DNA from: Paraplanobispora siamensis
GTDB lineage: Bacteria; Actinomycetota; Actinomycetes; Streptosporangiales; Streptosporangiaceae
Direction: 5' to 3'
DNA: 63,427 nt
NCBI RefSeq assembly: GCF_016863175.1
Contig: NZ_BOOJ01000077.1
Span: 1-63,427 of the forward strand
Of this stretch, positions 10,715 through 18,900 are shown one piece after another. The notes below the pieces were generated by a model. The model did not search any database. It worked only from the letters and a program-made list of their open reading frames with translations, and was not told the DNA's origin. Made by a program: the position numbers and the translations under genes. The first letter of the stretch is position 1, and every line of letters starts with the position of its first letter.

Positions 10715-11269
10715 TCAGCAGTGCCGGTAGAGGTCGCGGAGCAGGGCGATCTCCGCGCCGTGGTGGATGACCTCCCGGTTGATGTGCAGGACCAGGGCGG
10801 CCAGCGGGTGGTCGGCGTACGGGCCCTCGGCGGGACCGCAGCGGCGGTCGAGCCCTTCGGCCCCGAGTCCTCGTACGCCCTTGATCCACAGGCCGTACGC
10901 GTCGTCGAGCTGGCGCAGCGCCTCGTCGGGGGTGCCCGCGTAGGCGAAGCTCTCGTAGCCGATCGGCGGCCCGCCGAAGTGTGCCGCGTTCCTGGCGCCC
11001 AGCACGCCGACGATGACGTGCCCGAGCCGCCAGGCGATGGTCGTCACCGGTGGCGGGTCCGGCTCGGGCCACTCGTAGTCGATGGTGAAGTCCCCGGCTC
11101 CGACGGCGCGAGCCGGATCGGCCTGCTCCCGCAGGCGCACGTTCCAGCAGCCGGGAGCGGGTTCCCAGAGGTACTCCTCGGCGGTCATGCCATCGAGCCG
11201 CGGCCTCAGCTGGTCTCGCCAGAGCCGGTCGAGCTGCTCGGTCAGTTCGAGGTTCCAGTCGACGGTCAT
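10715..11269 (-). CDS. DinB superfamily protein
   Basis: A 184-residue four-helix-bundle DinB-type protein, a superfamily of metal-binding enzymes that includes thiol-dependent transferases. Candidate metal ligands are spaced as expected: His in AWRLGHVIVG, and His-His in LHINREVIHHGAEIALLRDLY near the C-terminus. In actinomycetes, relatives use mycothiol; that is only an inference here. The longer frame to 11524 is rejected because its extension is antisense to the nucleoside hydrolase. ATG 11269 lies 79 bp from the divergent nucleoside hydrolase start, so the two share a promoter region. Confidence 0.75.
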   Translation of the reverse strand: MTVDWNLELTEQLDRLWRDQLRPRLDGMTAEEYLWEPAPGCWNVRLREQADPARAVGAGDFTIDYEWPEPDPPPVTTIAWRLGHVIVGVLGARNAAHFGGPPIGYESFAYAGTPDEALRQLDDAYGLWIKGVRGLGAEGLDRRCGPAEGPYADHPLAALVLHINREVIHHGAEIALLRDLYRHC

Positions 11270-11348
11270 GGAAGCGATGCTATGACGCGATCGGTGGAAC
11301 GACCAGGGAGCCGGCGCCGAGGCCAGGCCGGCGGGATAGCCTGCTTCC

Positions 11349-12296
11349 GTGGCGGCCCGGAAAGTGATCATCGACTGCGATCCCGGCATCGACGACGCGA
11401 TGGCCCTCGCCCTGGCGGCCGGCAGTCCGGAGCTGGAGATCCTCGGGATCACCACGGTCGCGGGGAACGTCGGCCTGGACCGGACGACCGCCAACGCGCT
11501 GCGGTTACGGGAGTTCCTGGACATGGACGAGGTGCCGGTCGTCGCAGGGAGCCCCGGTCCGCTGTCGGGGGACCGCCCACCGCGTGAGGGCCGCCCCCAC
11601 GGGGTCTCCGGTCTCGGCGCAGTCGTCCTGCCCGAGGCGACCCGGCCGCCGGCCGCCGGTCACGCGGCCGGCTTCCTGGTGGAGGCCGTGCGGTCCCGTC
11701 CGGGCGAGGTCACCCTGGTCGCGCTCGGCCCGCTGACCAACATCGCCCTGGCCCTGCGCGCGGAGCCGCGCCTGGCCGAGTGGGCGCGCGGCCTGGTCCT
11801 GCTGGGCGGCTCCTACACCGGGCGTCCCGCCGTCCCCGACTTCAACATGGCCGCCGACCCCGAGGCCGCCGCGGTCGTGTTCGGGGCGGGCTGGACGGTG
11901 ACCGCGATCGGGGTCGACGCCGCGGGCCGCGCCCGCGCGGGGCACGCCGTGGTCGAGGCGATGCGGGCGACGGGCCGGCTCGGCGGCGAGCTGCTCGTCC
12001 CGTGCGTGGAGTTCCCCGGCCGGGCCCGGGGGGACGACGGCCCCGCGGTCTACGACGTCTGCGCGGTGGCGCACGTGATCGACCCCGCGGTGACCGTGAC
12101 CGTACCCGCCGCGGTCACCGTGGAGACCTCCGGCGACGACTCCGGGCCCGGCGCCCGGCCCGCTCCCGGGACGACGCTCGCCGACCTGCGCCCGCGCGGG
12201 CCGGGCAACGCCCTGGTCGCGACCGGTCTCGACGTGGACCGCTTCTGGGAGCTGACCCTGGCCGCCTACCGCGGGCTGGGCCGCAGGCTGGGCTGA
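11349..12296 (+). CDS. Inosine-uridine-type nucleoside hydrolase
   Basis: A ~315-residue N-ribohydrolase that would cleave nucleosides to base and ribose in the cytoplasm for salvage. The N-terminal calcium-binding motif DCDPGIDDAMAL is intact, and LVALGPLTNIALAL and FNMAADPEAA (the FN motif contacting ribose) are also present. The C-terminal motif is DGPAVYDVCAVAHVIDP, where Tyr replaces the usual His of VHD, so base preference may differ. Translation starts at GTG 11349. Codon 53 is TTA (11505-11507), rare in this genome. The gene is overlapped from the right by a long antisense membrane-protein ORF. Confidence 0.9.
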   Translation: MAARKVIIDCDPGIDDAMALALAAGSPELEILGITTVAGNVGLDRTTANALRLREFLDMDEVPVVAGSPGPLSGDRPPREGRPHGVSGLGAVVLPEATRPPAAGHAAGFLVEAVRSRPGEVTLVALGPLTNIALALRAEPRLAEWARGLVLLGGSYTGRPAVPDFNMAADPEAAAVVFGAGWTVTAIGVDAAGRARAGHAVVEAMRATGRLGGELLVPCVEFPGRARGDDGPAVYDVCAVAHVIDPAVTVTVPAAVTVETSGDDSGPGARPAPGTTLADLRPRGPGNALVATGLDVDRFWELTLAAYRGLGRRLG

Positions 12297-12950
12297 CGGC
12301 GCGGCGCCGGTGCGGGCACGGGTGCGGTCCCGGCCGATTCCGTTGCTCAGCACCAGCCCGGACACGGTCAGCACCGCGACCTCGAAGACGACCACCAGGC
12401 GCTGGGTGACCCCGGCCGGGATGTCGTCGTTGCTCAGGTCGACGCCGAACATCCGCACCACGTACGGGAGCACCACCAGGACCAGCACGCCCAGCGAGGC
12501 CATGCTCAGCCCCTTCACCACCCGGGCGTACGGCCGGCCCTCATTGCGCCGCGCCAGGATCAGACCGGCGATCGGCATCGCCAGGAAGGCGATGAAGGCG
12601 GCGTAGCGGTGGATGCCACCCGACATCGACAGCGGCACTCCGGGCCGGTCGGTGGGGAAGGCGCCGATCAGCAGCATGCACAGGCCCCAGAGCCCGACCA
12701 GCAGCGCCGCCCCGCGGTCCTGCCCGCGGCGGGCCAGCAGGGTCGCGAAGACCGTCGCGGCCAGAGCGAACAGCGTGAGGGAGGTGGGCAGCAGCCAGCC
12801 GTCCGGCTCGAACGCGTACTCGCTGATCACGGTGTGCACCGGGTTCAGGCCCGCCGCCACGTGCAGCCCGAGCATGGAGACGGCACCGGCGCCGATCGCC
12901 GCGTACCCGCCGAGGACCATCCCGGATCTCGAAAACGCCTTGCTCCACAT
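11505..12950 (-). CDS. DUF998 membrane protein with long antisense C-terminal extension
   Basis: The first ~215 residues form a DUF998-type protein with six hydrophobic helices (GGYAAIGAGAVSMLGLHVA, SLTLFALAATVFATLLA, VGLWGLCMLLIGAFP, FIAFLAMPIAGLILA, LGVLVLVVLPYVV, VVVFEVAVLTVSGLVLS) and the family motif NPVHTVISEYAF. After SNGIGRDRTRART the frame runs on for ~260 residues of Gly/Arg/Pro-rich sequence that is exactly antisense to the nucleoside hydrolase, with no stop until 11505. The extension is probably not selected as protein. Either the protein really carries a disordered tail, or a frameshift removed the original stop near 12297. The functional part is 12297-12950. Confidence 0.6.
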   Translation of the reverse strand: MWSKAFSRSGMVLGGYAAIGAGAVSMLGLHVAAGLNPVHTVISEYAFEPDGWLLPTSLTLFALAATVFATLLARRGQDRGAALLVGLWGLCMLLIGAFPTDRPGVPLSMSGGIHRYAAFIAFLAMPIAGLILARRNEGRPYARVVKGLSMASLGVLVLVVLPYVVRMFGVDLSNDDIPAGVTQRLVVVFEVAVLTVSGLVLSNGIGRDRTRARTGAAPSAQPAAQPAVGGQGQLPEAVHVETGRDQGVARPARAQVGERRPGSGPGAGPGVVAGGLHGDRGGYGHGHRGVDHVRHRADVVDRGAVVPPGPAGELHARDEQLAAEPARRPHRLDHGVPRAGAARGVDPDRGHRPARPEHDRGGLGVGGHVEVGDGGTPGVGAAQQDQAARPLGQARLRAQGQGDVGQRAERDQGDLARTGPHGLHQEAGRVTGGRRPGRLGQDDCAETGDPVGAALTRWAVPRQRTGAPCDDRHLVHVQELP

Positions 12951-13152
12951 GGCTTAAACCCTCGCGTCCGGGCAGGTCGCGAAGTATCCGAAATACTCCC
13001 CAAGCGTCCCTGAGTGATCCCGTAGGGACCCCGGGGCGGGGTACGGCCTCCCTCAGGGGGACCTCCGTACCGCCGCGCCGGTGAAGTGCGCGAAGTCCCC
13101 CGGGGGTGGGGCTGTCCCCCTCAGGGTCGGCCCGCCGTAGGGGGTGGCCCGC

Positions 13153-13183
13153 TTGACTTGAAGTGCACTCGAAGGTGCAGGGT
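13153..13183 (+). promoter_or_regulatory. MerR-type promoter with operator in a 19-bp spacer
   Basis: A -35 TTGACT (13153-13158) and a -10-like CAGGGT (13178-13183) are separated by 19 bp, the overlong spacing typical of MerR-controlled promoters. The spacer holds the near-palindrome CTTGAAGTGCACTCGAAG (13157-13174) centred on AGTGCACT. It lies just upstream of the MerR gene, so autoregulation with the downstream reductase is likely. Confidence 0.8.
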
Positions 13184-13190
13184 GAAGTCC

Positions 13191-13553
13191 ATGGGGATCA
13201 CCATCCAGGAGGCCTCGCGTGTGTCGGGGCTGAGCACGCACACGTTGCGTTACTACGAGCAGATCGGCCTCATCCACGAGGTCGGCCGCGACACCGGCGG
13301 CCGGCGCAGCTACACCCAGCCCGACCTCGAGTGGCTGGACTTCCTGACCAAGCTGCGCACCACCGGGATGTCGATCGCCGAGATGTGCCGTTACGCGGAG
13401 CTGCGTCGCCAGGGCCCGGCGACCGCGGCCGAGCGGCGGCGGATGCTCGAGGTCCACCGGGAACGCGTTCTGGAGCGGATCGCCCAGCTCGGCGAGGATC
13501 TCGCGGTCATCGACTACAAGATCGATCTCTACCACACCATGGAGAAGTCATGA
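13191..13553 (+). CDS. MerR family transcriptional regulator
   Basis: A 120-residue DNA-binding regulator. The N-terminal winged helix reads [26 protein letters not shown], followed by [17 protein letters not shown] and a long dimerisation coiled coil ending in [17 protein letters not shown]. It has no cysteine cluster or large ligand domain, so it fits the short YhdM/SoxR-like MerR group linked to aldo-keto reductases and other oxidoreductases. ATG 13191 follows the MerR promoter closely. Its stop overlaps the next start (ATGA), so regulator and aldo-keto reductase are translationally coupled and probably co-induced by the same small electrophile or ligand, which is unknown. Confidence 0.9.
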   Translation: MGITIQEASRVSGLSTHTLRYYEQIGLIHEVGRDTGGRRSYTQPDLEWLDFLTKLRTTGMSIAEMCRYAELRRQGPATAAERRRMLEVHRERVLERIAQLGEDLAVIDYKIDLYHTMEKS

Positions 13554-14530
13554 AAATGCGACGCCTCGGCGCCGGCGGCCCGGAAGTCTCCGCCATCGGG
13601 CTCGGCTGCATGGGAATGTCGGAGTTCTACGGCTCGGCCGACGAGTCCGAGTCGATCGCGGTCATCCACCGGGCGCTGGATCTCGGGGTCAACTTCCTGG
13701 ACACCGCCGACATGTACGGCAGAGGCCACAACGAGGAACTGGTCGGGCGGGCGATCGCCGGGCGCAGGGACGAGGTCGTGCTGGCCACCAAGTTCGGCAT
13801 CGTCAGGAGCGACGACCCGGCCGCGCGCGCGATCGACGGCAGCCCCGAGTACGTCAGGAGTGCCTGCGACGCCTCCCTGCGCAGGCTCGGCGTCGACCAC
13901 ATCGACCTGTACTACATGCACCGCCGTGACACCCGGGTGCCGATCGAGGAGACCGTCGGCGCCATGGGCGAGCTGGTAGCCGCGGGCAAGGTCGGCCACC
14001 TGGGCCTGTCGGAGGTGAACGCCGACACCCTCCGCAAGGCGCAGGCCGCCCACCCGATCGCCGCGCTCCAGAGCGAGTACTCCCTGTTCACCCGGGGCAT
14101 CGAGGAGGAGATCCTGCCGGCCGCCCGGGAGCTGGGCATCGCGCTGGTGGCCTACTCCCCGATCAGCCGCGGTCTGCTGGGCGGGACCCTCCCGCCCGCC
14201 GAGGAGCTGCCCGCCGACGACTTCCGCCGGTACCTGCCGCGGTTCACCGGGGAGAGCGGGGCGCACAACGAGGCGCTCGTCGCCGAGATCCGCAAGATCG
14301 CCGAGGAGGTGGGCTGCACCCCGGCCCAGCTCTCCCTGGCCTGGCTGCTCACCCGGGGCGAGGACGTCATCCCGATCCCGGGCACCAAGCGGCTGCGCTA
14401 TCTGGAGGAGAACACGGCGGCGGCCGGCGTCGAGCTCACCGACGGGCAGCTCGCCGCGCTGGAGGCCGCCGTGCCCGCCGGCTCCGCGTCCGGCGACCGC
14501 TACCCGGACATGTCGTCCGTGGAGAAGTGA
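13550..14530 (+). CDS. Aldo/keto reductase
   Basis: A 326-residue NADPH-dependent TIM-barrel reductase of the AKR13-like/YajO-type family. Catalytic residues are visible: Asp and Tyr in [18 protein letters not shown], Lys in VVLATKFGI and His in DLYYMHRRD. The NADPH-binding C-terminus is [16 protein letters not shown]. The ATG overlaps the MerR stop by 4 bp, so this is the structural gene of a two-gene operon and likely detoxifies or reduces a carbonyl compound sensed by the regulator. The downstream gene is convergent, 18 bp away. Confidence 0.92.
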   Translation: MKMRRLGAGGPEVSAIGLGCMGMSEFYGSADESESIAVIHRALDLGVNFLDTADMYGRGHNEELVGRAIAGRRDEVVLATKFGIVRSDDPAARAIDGSPEYVRSACDASLRRLGVDHIDLYYMHRRDTRVPIEETVGAMGELVAAGKVGHLGLSEVNADTLRKAQAAHPIAALQSEYSLFTRGIEEEILPAARELGIALVAYSPISRGLLGGTLPPAEELPADDFRRYLPRFTGESGAHNEALVAEIRKIAEEVGCTPAQLSLAWLLTRGEDVIPIPGTKRLRYLEENTAAAGVELTDGQLAALEAAVPAGSASGDRYPDMSSVEK

Positions 14531-14548
14531 CCGCGGGCCCGGCCCCGC

Positions 14549-15223
14549 TCACACCGTGGACAGCCGCCTGACCGGCCGCCACTCCTCGGCGGTCATCCGC
14601 ACCATCGCCACGCCCACGACGCCGAAGACCGCCAGGAGGACCACCGGCCCGGCGTAGCCGAGCGGCGCGTTCCCGCCGCCCGCACCGGCCAGCCAGATCG
14701 CGATCCCGGCCAGCGTCCCGGCCGGGAACCACCATCCCGCGTGGCCGGCGCGGGCGTAGGCCACGGCCACCAGGACCAGCCCGACGAACGAGCCGGCCAT
14801 GCCGGGGATCTGCCAGGCGGCGACCATCGCGGGCTGGGCCGCGTCCTGCAGGATCGCCGTGGCCTGCTCCGCCGGGAGTCTCTGGTACAGCACGATGTCG
14901 AAGAAGTCCGCGATCATCAGCGAGGAGAAATTGACCAGGCCGATCACCGTCGCCGCGCCCGCCACGTTGGCCAGGACCACGCCCCGTTCCCGTACCAGGT
15001 GAACCAGGCCGATGACGCCGGGGATCCAGAGCACCCAGGCGTAGTGCAGCAACGTCGCGCTGATCCCGGTGGCGGCGGGGTTGCGGGCGTAGCCGAGCAC
15101 GTCGTTCCCGCCCGCCTCCAGCGGGTCGACGATCATTCCGAGCAGGAGGCAGAGCGGGGCGAGCACGAGACTGACGCCCGCGGCCCAGCGGCGGAAGGCG
15201 TCGGGATCGGTGAAGCTGAACAT
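14549..15223 (-). CDS. Seven- or eight-helix membrane protein, unknown function
   Basis: A 224-residue, very hydrophobic protein. Visible spans include WAAGVSLVLAPLCLLLGMIV, LLHYAWVLWIPGVIGLVHLV, VLANVAGAATVIGLVNFSSL, IPGMAGSFVGLVLVAVAYA, GTLAGIAIWLAGAGG and GPVVLLAVFGVVGVAMVRM. It resembles DUF4386-like/uncharacterised actinobacterial membrane proteins, but I do not recognise the family with certainty. It is transcribed divergently from the histidine kinase gene and convergently with the reductase, so it forms its own unit. Confidence 0.7.
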   Translation of the reverse strand: MFSFTDPDAFRRWAAGVSLVLAPLCLLLGMIVDPLEAGGNDVLGYARNPAATGISATLLHYAWVLWIPGVIGLVHLVRERGVVLANVAGAATVIGLVNFSSLMIADFFDIVLYQRLPAEQATAILQDAAQPAMVAAWQIPGMAGSFVGLVLVAVAYARAGHAGWWFPAGTLAGIAIWLAGAGGGNAPLGYAGPVVLLAVFGVVGVAMVRMTAEEWRPVRRLSTV

Positions 15224-15369
15224 GGCGGGAACGCTAGGCGCGGGCCCGGCCCCGCGTCGTCAAGGCGGGCCTCGACCGCGCGTCCGCCCCGCGGAGGATG
15301 ACCTCCGGTCCGTTCTTATCCGCCGCGAGGTGGATCCCCGGCGGCGAACGTCCCCTCTACCCTCGCCTC

Positions 15370-16527
15370 ATGACTCGCCGCCCGCCTCCCGTTCTCGTCG
15401 ACTGGCTGATCTCCCTGGCCGTCGTGCTGTTCGGCGTCGCCGAAGAGCTCGGCGGGCACGAGGGCTCTCCGGGGCACGGCCTTCCCGGGTGGTGGATCGG
15501 GGCCGTGGTGGTCTCCGCGGTCCTCGTGCTCCTGCGGCGGCGGGCGCCGTTCGCCGTGCTGGTCTCCTACACCCTGGCGGGTACGGCGGCCATCGCGCAC
15601 TTCGGCGCCCTGTCGTCGGCGTGGATGCTCTACGTCCAGCTCCTGCTGCTGTCCACGCTGCTCAGCGTGCTCCCGTTGCGTGACCGGCGGGTCATCGCGG
15701 GATTGTCGGTCACCGCGGTGTTCAACGTGGCCGTGGTGACGATGGCCTCGGTGAACCCGGGGGCCGGGGACGTGGCGGTCCTGCTGGTGATGGCCTCCAT
15801 CGCGGGCGGTGCGGGCGTCGCCGTACGGCGCTACCGGGAGATGGCGGTCCAGGCGAGCGAGCGCGCCGAGCTGCTCGCCCGGGAGGCGGTCAACGAGGAG
15901 CGCTTCCGCATCGCCCGCGAGCTGCACGACGTCGTCGCGCACAGCGTCAGCGTGATGGTCATGCAGGCGGGCGCGGCGCGGCTGATGCTCCGCCCCGACC
16001 AGGCCACCGAGCGCGAGGCGCTGACCGTGGTGGAGGAGACCGGCCGCGAGGCGGTGGAGGAGCTGCGCCGCGTGGTCGGCCTGCTGCGCACCGACGCGGG
16101 CAACGACGGGCTGGCCCCGCAGCCCAGCCTGGCCCGGCTGGACGATCTGCTGGATCAGGTGCGCGCCGCCGGCCTCGACGTGCGCCTGACCGTCGAGGGC
16201 AGTCCGGTGCCGCTCCCGGCGGGCCTGAACCTGTCGGCCTACCGGATCGTCCAGGAGGCGCTCACCAACACACTCCGGCACGCGGGCCCCACCAGGTCCG
16301 AGGTGACGGTCGCCTACCGGTCCCGGATGCTCTGCCTGGACATCATCGACGAGGGCCCGCGCGACGGCCGCGCCCCCGGCAGGGAGGGCACCGGCCACGG
16401 ACTGGTCGGCATGCGTGAGCGGGTCGCGCTGTTCCACGGCCGCCTGTCGGCCGGGCCGCTCCCGGAGGGCGGGTACGGCGTGCGGGTCTCCCTCCCCCTG
16501 TCCGGCCGGATCAGCGTGGTCACATGA
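15370..16527 (+). CDS. NarL-type two-component sensor histidine kinase
   Basis: A 385-residue membrane kinase. Four to five N-terminal helices (VDWLISLAVVLFGVAEELGG, WIGAVVVSAVLVLL, FAVLVSYTLAGTAAIAHFG, LLLLSTLLSVLPL, VAVLLVMASIAGGAGVAV) form the sensor. The HisKA_3 domain follows with the phosphorylated His at about residue 186 (IARELHDVVAHSVSVMVMQA). The ATPase domain has its N-box in YRIVQEALTNTLRHAG and ends GTGHGLVGMRERVALF. There is no extracytoplasmic domain, so it is an intramembrane-sensing kinase; the signal is unknown. ATG 15370 is the start that gives a short N-terminus before helix 1. The stop overlaps the response regulator start (ATGA). Confidence 0.93.
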   Translation: MTRRPPPVLVDWLISLAVVLFGVAEELGGHEGSPGHGLPGWWIGAVVVSAVLVLLRRRAPFAVLVSYTLAGTAAIAHFGALSSAWMLYVQLLLLSTLLSVLPLRDRRVIAGLSVTAVFNVAVVTMASVNPGAGDVAVLLVMASIAGGAGVAVRRYREMAVQASERAELLAREAVNEERFRIARELHDVVAHSVSVMVMQAGAARLMLRPDQATEREALTVVEETGREAVEELRRVVGLLRTDAGNDGLAPQPSLARLDDLLDQVRAAGLDVRLTVEGSPVPLPAGLNLSAYRIVQEALTNTLRHAGPTRSEVTVAYRSRMLCLDIIDEGPRDGRAPGREGTGHGLVGMRERVALFHGRLSAGPLPEGGYGVRVSLPLSGRISVVT

Positions 16528-17165
16528 CCGTCTCCGTCCTGCTCGCCGACGACCAGGCGACGGTCCGCCGCGGGCTCCGCCTGATCATCGGCACTCAACC
16601 GGACCTGCGGGTGGTGGGCGAGGCCGCGGACGGCCGCGAGGCGGTGGAGGCCGTCCGGCGGCTTCGGCCCGACGTGGCGCTGCTCGACATCGCGATGCCC
16701 CGCATGACCGGGATCGCCGCGGCCGGGGAGATCCTGGCCGGGCCCGCACCGCCCAGGATCGTCATGCTCACCACCTACGACACCGAGGACAACCTGGAAG
16801 GCGCCCTCCGCGTGGGGGTGAGCGGCTTCCTGCTCAAGGTCTCGCCGCCCGAGCAGCTGTTCTCGGCGATCCGCGCGGCGGCCGGCGGCCTGGCGGTCCT
16901 CGACCCGGCGATCACCCGCCGGGTGATGGCGGGCTATGTCGGGACCCCGGCGGGACCGGACGGCATCACCCGCCGCGAGCGCGAGGTCCTCGTCCTGATC
17001 GGCCGCGGTCTGAGCAACGCCGAGATCTCCGCCTCCCTGGCCATCAGCGTCTCGACGGTCGGCACGCACATCAACCGCCTGCTCGCCAAACTGGCCCTGC
17101 GCGACCGCGCCGAGGCCGTGCGCTACGCCTACGAGCACGGCCTGGTCCGCCCCCGTGCCATGTGA
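16524..17165 (+). CDS. NarL/FixJ family response regulator
   Basis: A 213-residue transcription factor partnering the upstream kinase through a 4-bp overlap. The receiver domain has the acidic pair in LLADDQATV, the phospho-acceptor Asp55 in VALLDIAMPRMTG and Lys in GFLLKVSPPEQL. The C-terminal LuxR helix-turn-helix reads ITRREREVLVLIGRGLSNAE, then ISVSTVGTHINRLLAKL. No target gene is obvious nearby. It ends convergently 14 bp from the chemoreceptor gene. Confidence 0.94.
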   Translation: MTVSVLLADDQATVRRGLRLIIGTQPDLRVVGEAADGREAVEAVRRLRPDVALLDIAMPRMTGIAAAGEILAGPAPPRIVMLTTYDTEDNLEGALRVGVSGFLLKVSPPEQLFSAIRAAAGGLAVLDPAITRRVMAGYVGTPAGPDGITRREREVLVLIGRGLSNAEISASLAISVSTVGTHINRLLAKLALRDRAEAVRYAYEHGLVRPRAM

Positions 17166-17179
17166 CGGCGCCGGGGCCG

Positions 17180-18754
17180 TCAGCGCCGGAACCGTCCGGC
17201 GAGGGTGTTGAGGCCGTGCGCCAGCTCCGCGAGCTCGGTGGCGGCCGTCTGGGTCCGGGTGGCGCCGTCATGGGTGGTACGGGTCGCCTCGGCGACGTTC
17301 TGGATCGAGCCGGTGATGTCGCCCGAGGACCGGGAGACCACCGCGATGCCGTCGCCGATGGAACGGGTGGCCTGGCTCTGCACCTCGATCGCCTCGACGA
17401 TGGAGCGCTGGATCTCGTCGATGCGGTTGATCACCGAGCCGATCCGGCCGATCGCCTCGATCGCGTTCTCCGTGTCGCCGCGCATCGCCGACACCTTGTC
17501 CTCGATGTCCTCGGTGGCGGAGGCGGTCTCCTGGGACAGGTCCTTGACCTCGCCTGCGACGACGGCGAAGCCCCTGCCCTGCTCGCCGGCCCTGGCCGCC
17601 TCGATCGTCGCGTTGAGCGCGAGCAGGTTCGTCTGCTGCGCGATCGAAGTGATCATGTTGACCACGGCGCCGACCTCGCCGCTGGAGGTCCGCAGCCGCT
17701 CGATCGTGCGGTTGGTGGCCGTGGCCAGGCCGACCGCCTCGGCGGCGACCTGCACGGCCTCGGCGACGGCGCCGTTGATGTCGCGGATGGAGGTCTGCAG
17801 GACGTGCGCCGCCTCGTTGGCCGAGCCGACGCTCTCGGAGACCTGGTCGACGTTGGAGGAGGCGTTGCCGGCCTGCTCGGCCGCCGTCTGCGCGCCCGCC
17901 GCCAGGTCCCGGCTGGTGTCGGAGAGCCGCTCGGAGGCGGAGATCAGAGCCGTGGCGTTGTCGGCGATCTCCCCGATGGCGCCGCGGACCGTGGCGACGA
18001 CCTCGTCGAGGCTCCTGCCCAGTTCGGCGAGCTCGTCGCCGCCCCCGACGTCCGCCCGCACGGTCAGGTCCTTGCCCGCCAGGGCCTTCATGGCCGACAC
18101 GAAGGAGCCGATGCGGCGGGAGACGCGCCGGGCGAGCAGCACGGCCGCGCCGCCCAGCAGCACCGCGGCCAGTCCGGCGGTGATGAGCGTGAGGGTCCGG
18201 GCGCCGGCGGCCATGTCCGCCGCCGCCGCGGAGGTCCGCGCCGCGTCCTCGGCGATCGCCGCCTCCAGCTCGGGCAGCGCCTTGTCGAAGGTCTTGTAGT
18301 GGCTCTCGAAGCCGGGCCGCGCCTCAGCGGCGCCGATCTGCTCGGGGTCGCTGACCACCCGGCTGGCCAGGGTCACCACCCGCTGCCCGGCCGCGATCAT
18401 CTCGTCGGCCGTGGCGCCGAGCTCCTCCACCTGATCCGCCAGTTCCGGCCGCAGCCGTACGATCTGCGCGAAACCGCCGCGCAGGTCGGCCACGTGGGAG
18501 CCGAGCAGGTCCAGCACGCCCTGGCGTTCGGCGCTGTCGCGCGTGGTGATCGCGTTCAGGACGTCACCGCGGAACGCCACCCGGGCGGTGTCGACCGCGC
18601 CGACGGCCCTCAGCACCGCCGCCGCGGCGCTCGCCTCCGCCTGGGCGTCCTCGATCTGCGAGATGCCCCGGTAGCCGATGAGGCCTGCGGTGCTGACCAT
18701 GACGAAGCCCGCCGCCGCCAGGGCCAGGATCTGGTGTCGGATCGTGAGTCTCAT
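17180..18754 (-). CDS. Methyl-accepting chemotaxis protein
   Basis: A 524-residue chemoreceptor. TM1 is about residues 8-28 (ILALAAAGFVMVSTAGLIGY), a four-helix-type periplasmic domain spans ~29-186, TM2 is ~187-209 (LTLITAGLAAVLLGGAAVLL), a HAMP domain follows (RRVSRRIGSF to VRADVGGGDEL), then the coiled-coil signalling domain. The conserved hairpin tip is intact: SIAQQTNLLALNATIEAARA and GRGFAVVAGEVKDLS. AAGGAAGAGG precedes the ATG. No che or flagellar genes lie in this window, so it is an orphan receptor here. It is divergent from a solute-binding protein and both have sigma28-like promoter matches, so they may act together. Confidence 0.95.
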   Translation of the reverse strand: MRLTIRHQILALAAAGFVMVSTAGLIGYRGISQIEDAQAEASAAAAVLRAVGAVDTARVAFRGDVLNAITTRDSAERQGVLDLLGSHVADLRGGFAQIVRLRPELADQVEELGATADEMIAAGQRVVTLASRVVSDPEQIGAAEARPGFESHYKTFDKALPELEAAIAEDAARTSAAAADMAAGARTLTLITAGLAAVLLGGAAVLLARRVSRRIGSFVSAMKALAGKDLTVRADVGGGDELAELGRSLDEVVATVRGAIGEIADNATALISASERLSDTSRDLAAGAQTAAEQAGNASSNVDQVSESVGSANEAAHVLQTSIRDINGAVAEAVQVAAEAVGLATATNRTIERLRTSSGEVGAVVNMITSIAQQTNLLALNATIEAARAGEQGRGFAVVAGEVKDLSQETASATEDIEDKVSAMRGDTENAIEAIGRIGSVINRIDEIQRSIVEAIEVQSQATRSIGDGIAVVSRSSGDITGSIQNVAEATRTTHDGATRTQTAATELAELAHGLNTLAGRFRR

Positions 18755-18781
18755 TTCCGCCTCTTCCTTCGCTTGCCGGAT

Positions 18782-18808
18782 GCATCGACCGCCGGATGAC
18801 GAAGCTGA
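18782..18808 (-). promoter_or_regulatory. Weak sigma28 (FliA/WhiG)-like promoter for the chemoreceptor
   Basis: Reading leftward: TCAG (18808-18805), exactly 15 bp, then GTCGATGC (18789-18782). The sigma28 consensus is TAAA-N15-GCCGATAA. The spacing is exact and the CGAT core matches, but the -35 is poor. It would give a ~20-nt leader with the observed ribosome site. Confidence 0.35.
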
Positions 18809-18812
18809 GGGC

Positions 18813-18839
18813 TCAAGTGGCGTGAATCACTGCCGATTC
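18813..18839 (+). promoter_or_regulatory. Sigma28 (FliA/WhiG)-like promoter for the binding-protein gene
   Basis: TCAA (18813-18816), 15 bp, then GCCGATTC (18832-18839), against the consensus TAAA-N15-GCCGATAA. Spacing is exact and the GCCGAT core is perfect. Transcription would start near 18846, about 55 nt before the ATG. Confidence 0.5.
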
Positions 18840-18900
18840 ATGGGACAGACCGACAGGCCCACCGAGCACTCCGCGTGCACCCAGCACCCAAGGACGTCCC

